Below, in pieces: positions 59,249 to 64,000 of a stretch of DNA of 64,000 nt (positions are counted from its first letter, which is position 1; the number at the start of each line of letters is the position of its first letter). The notes beneath the pieces are model-generated. The model searched no databases, was not told where the DNA came from, and saw only the letters and a program-made list of their open reading frames with translations. This stretch comes from Pseudeuparius sepicola (lineage: Eukaryota; Arthropoda; Insecta; Coleoptera; Anthribidae). A program made the position numbers and the translations under genes. The stretch lies in contig OY987298.1 of assembly GCA_963920635.1 (NCBI GenBank), positions 63,757,949-63,821,948 of the forward strand, written 5' to 3'.

Positions 59249-59924
59249 CAGGGTGGTTCATTATAAATTGACACCCCCCCCCCTAACTTGCTAGTTTTTG
59301 AGGTTAGAAAAAAAAGTTTTTTACAAAAGTTTTAGATACTAATACAAAGTTTTTTGTGACGCTATTGGACCGTGTACAGTGTGTTCTAGAAAGCCGTGGC
59401 GGACATAACTTATGTTTTTTTAAATGGAACACCCTATATATTTTTGCATTTTTTAAATCAAGGCAATTAAAATGATATAAAACTTTGTGACATTATCTTT
59501 TTCCGTTTTTGAAAAATTCCGTTTTCAAATTTTATACTAAATTTATTTAACTCGAATTTGTGAATCTCGTGATAAAGATCGATGTAATGTAATAACAAAA
59601 AATATTTGTTTTAAACAAGAGAGTAATATAGTGAAACTCCAAAATGTTTAGGAGCCTTTTCAAATTTTACTGATTATATTCTCGAAATAAAGAATTTCAG
59701 GAAAATCGTAAAAAATTACTTGAGAACTAAATTGAACTCTTACTGCAACATCTTTCGGACCGTCAACAATTAATTTCGCAACAAGATGGGGCACCCCCAC
59801 TTAACATCAGGTCTATAACAAACTACTTATAAATGACAAATAATATGATTCATGGATTACGGATTGGAAGACATAGTTCAATTAGATGGTCAGCAATGTC
59901 ATCCCTGGATATAAAAATATACTT

Positions 59925-60215
59925 TGGCCTGGTCCGACCCTATATTAATCACCCGAGCATGACGTCGTATTTCAATGTTGTTTGCGGACCGGAGTGGCGC
60001 TATTCGATGAAAAAAAATGGGTTATTATAGGTTATACGGAGGTATTCTAAACCTACCTAAACACTGGTTACAGGTATGTCAGTTGCTGACGTTTAGAATG
60101 TGGCATATTTTAAACATCCATCTTTATTAACATTTAGGTGCGTTCTTTTTACGAATTCTCTTTGCGGTCAGTGTTTCGCAGATTTGTCATATTAACAGAG
60201 TTTTGAAATGTAGGT
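59925..60215 (+). repeat. Family C, continuous copy
   Basis: It joins in one piece the two segments found separately at 31,795-31,880 and 32,750-32,960. Shared phrases are CACCCGAGC, GGTTATTATAGG, GGTATGTCAGTTGCTGACG and TTTGTCATATTAACAGAG. Confidence 0.7.
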
Positions 60216-60235
60216 AGATTTGTTTGTGTTTACCC

Positions 60236-60775
60236 AGGTAGAGATAGTTTGACATTCTTCGTCATAGGCGTCCCAAATAAGGGGGTTCAAGGGGTTAAAA
60301 ATATCGCAAATTTTTTTGTGCGCTTTTTTCATGATTTATTCTTCCAGGTATGTCGCATACCAAAGTTCAGAATTTTATCTTTGCTCGTTCTGGAAATATT
60401 TAGAAAAAACCGTTTGCCAAAGTGTCCATTTCGGGAGCTATAGCCCTCTTAGGGGGCATTTTTGAGGCCATGTTTATAGGAACTTTTTCATTTTTTGGGT
60501 CGCAGAACAAGCTGGTAAAATATCGCAGGCTAATTTCTAATACGCATTTTCATGGCCCTCTGCAAAAAAATTTCAATACGATTTTACTCGAAAACGGTGT
60601 ACGCTATCAAAGTTCAACAAGAGCACCATTTTTCGTAGAATACCCTGAGATTTTATAATTTCGTAATAAATTTGGGGAAAAAGCACACACAAAAAATTTA
60701 GGGCATTTTTAACCCCTTAACCCCCCCATTTAGGACGCCTATGATTAAAAATGTCTAACTATCGCTACCTCGGCA
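60236..60775. repeat. Inverted repeat, TCATAGGCGTCC arms
   Basis: The left TCATAGGCGTCCCAAATAAG and its GGGGTTAAAAAT continuation are inverted at 60,690-60,775 (ATTTTTAACCCCTTAACC, AGGACGCCTATGA). Arms are about 95 bp. Confidence 0.75.
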
Positions 60776-60985
60776 AATGTCACATCTCACAGGTACACCA
60801 CATACCAAATTTCAGAATTTTATCTTTGTTCGTTCTGGAAATATTTACAAAAAACCGTTTGTGAAATTGCCCCTTTCGGGGGCTATAGCCCCATTAGGGG
60901 GCATTTTTGAGGCCATGTTTATAGGAACTTTTTTCATTTTTTTACGTCGTAGAATACGCTGGTAAATTATGGCAGGCTAATTTCG
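60346..60985. repeat. Direct repeat, two ~195-bp copies
   Basis: 60,346-60,540 and 60,791-60,985 share CAGAATTTTATCTTTG, GTTCTGGAAATATTTA, GGCATTTTTGAGGCCATGTT and TATAGGAACTTTTT at about 85-90% by eye. The second copy runs into GGGACACCCTG then TA. Confidence 0.8.
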
Positions 60986-61384
60986 GGACACCCTGTATAA
61001 AGTTGTCAAAGGGGATATAACAACTAAGCATTTTATTTTAAATTCGTTGTAACAGACACATTTGCATGTTTTTATTTTACAAAGATTCTGCAAAAATGGT
61101 GTTTTAAACATTAAACCACCCTGATGTCGATTTTTTTCGTCGTGTGGCGCCAGTGGCGATCGCTTGAAACAGCGCTATGCACAGGTCTTCAATATAGTGT
61201 CTGTCCAGCTTTGAGAGATCTGAAAAATCGGTACTCTTAGAAATAAATTCGAAGTAGAGATTTTTGCACTAAATACGGAAAGCTCTTAATTAATTAGAAA
61301 TGCGTTGCATAAATGGGAAAATAATATCAGGATATGAAGTTGATGGCCTTATAACTATTTTTTATTTATGCTAATTGTCTGATC

Positions 61385-61860
61385 CTGGACAAGGGGCGGC
61401 CGCCTCGGAACGGCCCGGCACGTAGGCCTCAATAGGCCCATTGTGCACCCGCTGCCTGTATCACAAGGCAGTCCGCATACCGGTCTTCACCGGACGAAGG
61501 CCCGTGGCTCCCCCATCCTGATACTGTACACATCCTCCTCATCCAGCCTGCAGGGCACACTGTAACCAGATGCGGTAGGGGGTCAACTCATCCTCCAGGC
61601 ACCACCTGCATTCCCGCTCCTCCCCCACCCCAATGAGGAGGAGGTGTCGGGACATGCAGCAGTGACCAGTGAGGACCCTCACCATACCCGATACCCCTCA
61701 ATTCCATCCTAGGCATCGCAGTAGCTCCTCCGTTAAGGCAGCCGATGGTCCACGAATCATGAGCCTCGTCCGCCTCATCCCCGGAGCCCTGCGCCATTCC
61801 TCAACGAATCTGTTCCGCAACCATTCGTCAAGGACGCCAGTCGCCACCCGAGGTGCATTG
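61385..61860 (-). pseudogene. Non-LTR retrotransposon ORF2 C-terminal fragment
   Basis: On the minus strand the frame reads EEWRRAPGMRRTRLMIRGPS, then LTEELLRCLGWN, a stop, then RVLTGHCCMSRHLLLIGV and CRWCLEDELTPYRIWLQCAL. LTGH..RHL and the CxxCxEDExTPxxxxxxCAL pattern are the usual end of the RNase H region and the following Cys motif of I/R1/LOA-type elements. At least one internal stop makes it dead. Whether it and the 30.2-30.9 kb fragment belong to one family cannot be told, because they cover different parts of ORF2. Confidence 0.8.
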
Positions 61861-61876
61861 CTAATGGTATATTATA

Positions 61877-62550
61877 CAGGGTGAGCCATTTCTATCGTCC
61901 GAAACTACAATATATGATAATATTTTTGAAAATAAATGCGGTTTTACGTATAACTTTTTTTCCAGAAAGACTTTATTTCCACGTTACCGGGTGTTAGTTT
62001 TTCTAAAGAAACATTCTTTTATTTCGTAACTTCTAAACCAGAAGAGGTAGGTATTTTAAAAAAAAATTTGTTACACAGATAGGTTGCCATATTATGTCAC
62101 AAGATTAAGTCTCTCATGAAACCAGTGGTGCAGGTATGGGCAATCGACTCACTAAATTAAAAAAAAGTAGTGCTGTAATCTGCAATTTTTTTGTTTGCCT
62201 TTTTCGAAAGGGCATATAATTATTGTATAAAAAATTGTCTCTATACAAATTTGTTAATATTTTTTGTTAGGTACTGTTTTGCGGCAAATTAAATTTTACT
62301 CTAGTTGCATAAGGCACTGAATCTTACTTCATGATATGGCAATCTATGTGGCTATACCGTGTACAAATTTAGCTAATAATATATTTACTGGTTTAGAAAT
62401 TATAAAATCCAAAATTATTTTTTTTAACACTCTGTAATATGGAAATGAAGCTTTTTTTCTGGAGAAAATAATATACCAAAATCCCAATTCATTTCCAGAA
62501 ATACTATATCCTATATCGCATATTTTCGGGTCGGACGATAGTAATAGCTC
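61877..62550. mobile_element. Diverged fold-back element, CAGGGTGAGCC start
   Basis: The left TA then CAGGGTGAGCCATTTCTATC has an inverted partner near 62,530 (GGACGATAGTAATAGCTCAC). Inner matches are CTTTATTTCCACGTTAC against GTAATATGGAAATGAAG, and GGGTGTTA against AACACTCTG. The right tip is decayed, so the end coordinate is approximate. Confidence 0.7.
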
Positions 62551-64000
62551 ACATTGCACTATTAGGCACTAAGTACTTCTTTACAATACATTTATTGACT
62601 CGTGTAGATTGAAATTATAATAATGGTCGTCCACGTGCTTATTGCTTTTCGCTATCAATAGCTTACTCACAGACGACTCTAGGAAAGCCCTGAAGTTGGA
62701 AAAGCTGGCAACATGGCTTGCGGGTCTGCGCGGCGTGGCCTGTCACTCCCTGTCAGTTGATTTTACAAGAAATACACCAAAAATAATTTGCGTAGTGCGG
62801 GTAGTGCCATCGTCGCCAGATTGCTACGACGAGGCAGTGCTTCTTTGGGTGGAAACAGACAGCCCGAAGTGCTGGCGACAGCTTTCTTATAATTTTTTTG
62901 TTTGTGAAAAATAAAACATTTTAAAAGTTCGAAGTGAAGAATCGCTCCTTTAGAATTATTTCAAGCCTCAAGATGCCTAGAACCGTCGAGGGAAGCTAGA
63001 ACTTAGTTATACATATACCTGGCTGTAAGTCAAATCGTAATAATAACTTGAAGTAGCTAGCTTTTCTTTGCTTTCCAAAGGACGAAAATTTAAGAATAAA
63101 ATGATTAAAGGCCAACTGCATAGACAAACCAAAGTACCCTTTAAAATTAAAGGAACTTTCTAACAATCCAACCATATTATTTAGTATTTTTTGGTTTAGT
63201 TTAGTTGGGAAAAGGGTCAAAACGCTATTAAAAACACTATTTCTTCGCCAACGTTTCGATTAATGTATAATCTTCATCAGGGCTCTAAAATACAATACAA
63301 TCTGGTATATAAAATGAATATAAACTAAACATAAGAATTTAAGAAGAAAGGTTTTCTGGCACATGTTATAAATTTATAAATAAAAAGAAGACTTACCAGA
63401 AATAATATTGATGATTTTAAATTGTAAGTATATTAACGTTTTAACTGTCTAGTTTTTACTGCCTAGTTTGTTTCTGTTATGTAAATATTTAGTAAAAAAT
63501 TTATAATATAATATTTAAACTTTAACTAAACCAAAAAATATTTAATATTTGGGTCACCAACCTTTACTAATTATATTATTTAGTACTGTTGCAAAAGTTT
63601 ATTTTCCTAATGTTAAAGACGAAAGATAATTAAGTTTAATGTATGAAATTGACCCTAATTGACATTTCAATCAGAAGAGATTACTCTCCTTCACAACATG
63701 CTGTTCTCTGTTCGCTTGTTGTTTGCATTTTTATAAAAATTTAACCATAAGGGAAGATAGGTAGTAATCATTTGCCTGATGGCGCACTTTGCGAAGAATT
63801 CTCATATATATTAGACTTACAACAAAATGTAGTTCCCTCTATTTGCCCAAATTTACCATATTATTTGTCCATACCGGGAATCGTATCTACTTATTATAAA
63901 TACTTATACTTCTGTGTATATCTTGTTCCTATTTACTGTTTTTATTGTCTGTTAAACGTACCTACTTACTTAGGTACACAATTATTGAAACAGAGTTCAC
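62551..64000. other. Terminal stretch, few supported features
   Basis: A CpG-richer block at 62,670-62,890 has an open plus frame (DCYDEAVLLWVETDSPKCWR in part) without splice support. An inverted repeat pairs TATTTAGTATTTTTTGGTTT (about 63,179) with AAACCAAAAAATATTTAATA (about 63,527) and encloses a hammerhead-like motif. Confidence 0.4.
63248..63284 (-). ncRNA. Hammerhead-like motif, fourth in the window
   Basis: Minus strand: CTGATGA, one A, a GATTA..TAATC stem, then CGAAACGTTGG. The core matches CUGAUGA..GAAA better than the others, and a similar AGAGCCC/AGCCC leader precedes it as at 27.4 kb. No Penelope coding sequence is adjacent. Confidence 0.5.

Larger units (their letters stand above)
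59249..61123. mobile_element. Composite repeat region between CAGGGTGGTT ends
   Basis: The left CAGGGTGGTTCATTATAAA and right TTAAACCACCCTG are inverted for about 11 bp. Only the left has a clean TA flank, so a single element is uncertain. Within are the words GGAACACCCTATATAT, the full family C copy, an inverted repeat and a direct repeat, indicating layered insertions. Confidence 0.4.

Overview
The window reads as intergenic DNA from a large, repeat-rich eukaryotic genome, most likely an insect. It is AT-rich with islands of CpG-rich sequence, scattered TACCTAC-type runs, and short introns where splice sites can be read. Its transposon mix is typical of arthropods: Tc1/mariner/pogo, hAT, Penelope-like elements and RNase H-bearing non-LTR retrotransposons. 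The species cannot be named from the sequence. Almost every long open frame is a by-product of repeats; no bacterial-type gene layout is present.

Layout. 0-11 kb: pieces of a dispersed repeat, a short TA-flanked element, several hairpins, a candidate Cys-rich two-exon gene (about 6.4-6.75 kb, minus) and a 1.2-kb palindrome (9.63-10.82 kb). 11-25 kb: CpG-rich unique islands, two inverted copies of a repeat ending in (ATT)n, and two full copies of a TA-flanked transposon made largely of tiny GTGT/ACAC palindromes. 26.7-30 kb: two outward-facing CCCACTAAGAA ends bracket a region holding a palindrome with paired hammerhead-like motifs, a 108-bp tandem repeat and the best host-like gene here, a two-exon secreted-peptide candidate on the minus strand (27,983-28,884). 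30-35 kb: a non-LTR fragment, a (TA)n tract and a Penelope-like GIY-YIG remnant followed by a hammerhead-like motif. 35.6-38.7 kb: a 3.1-kb hAT element with AGATC arrays. 44-46.4 kb: five nearly identical 253-bp tandem units that resemble a promoter plus first exon, then a pogo-like element carrying a psq-type HTH frame. 46.7-52.6 kb: an almost continuous pile of fold-back elements, including nested palindromes with a datable MITE insertion. 52.6-64 kb: a hAT element with a Tc1-like element inside it, composite repeats, another non-LTR fragment, another fold-back and a last hammerhead-like motif.

There is no visible operon or pathway. What unifies the window is structure: at least eight long imperfect palindromes, most with CAGGGTG-like ends flanked by TA but with unrelated arms. 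Coding claims rest on reading frames, splice signals and motif recall only; nothing was searched against a database.
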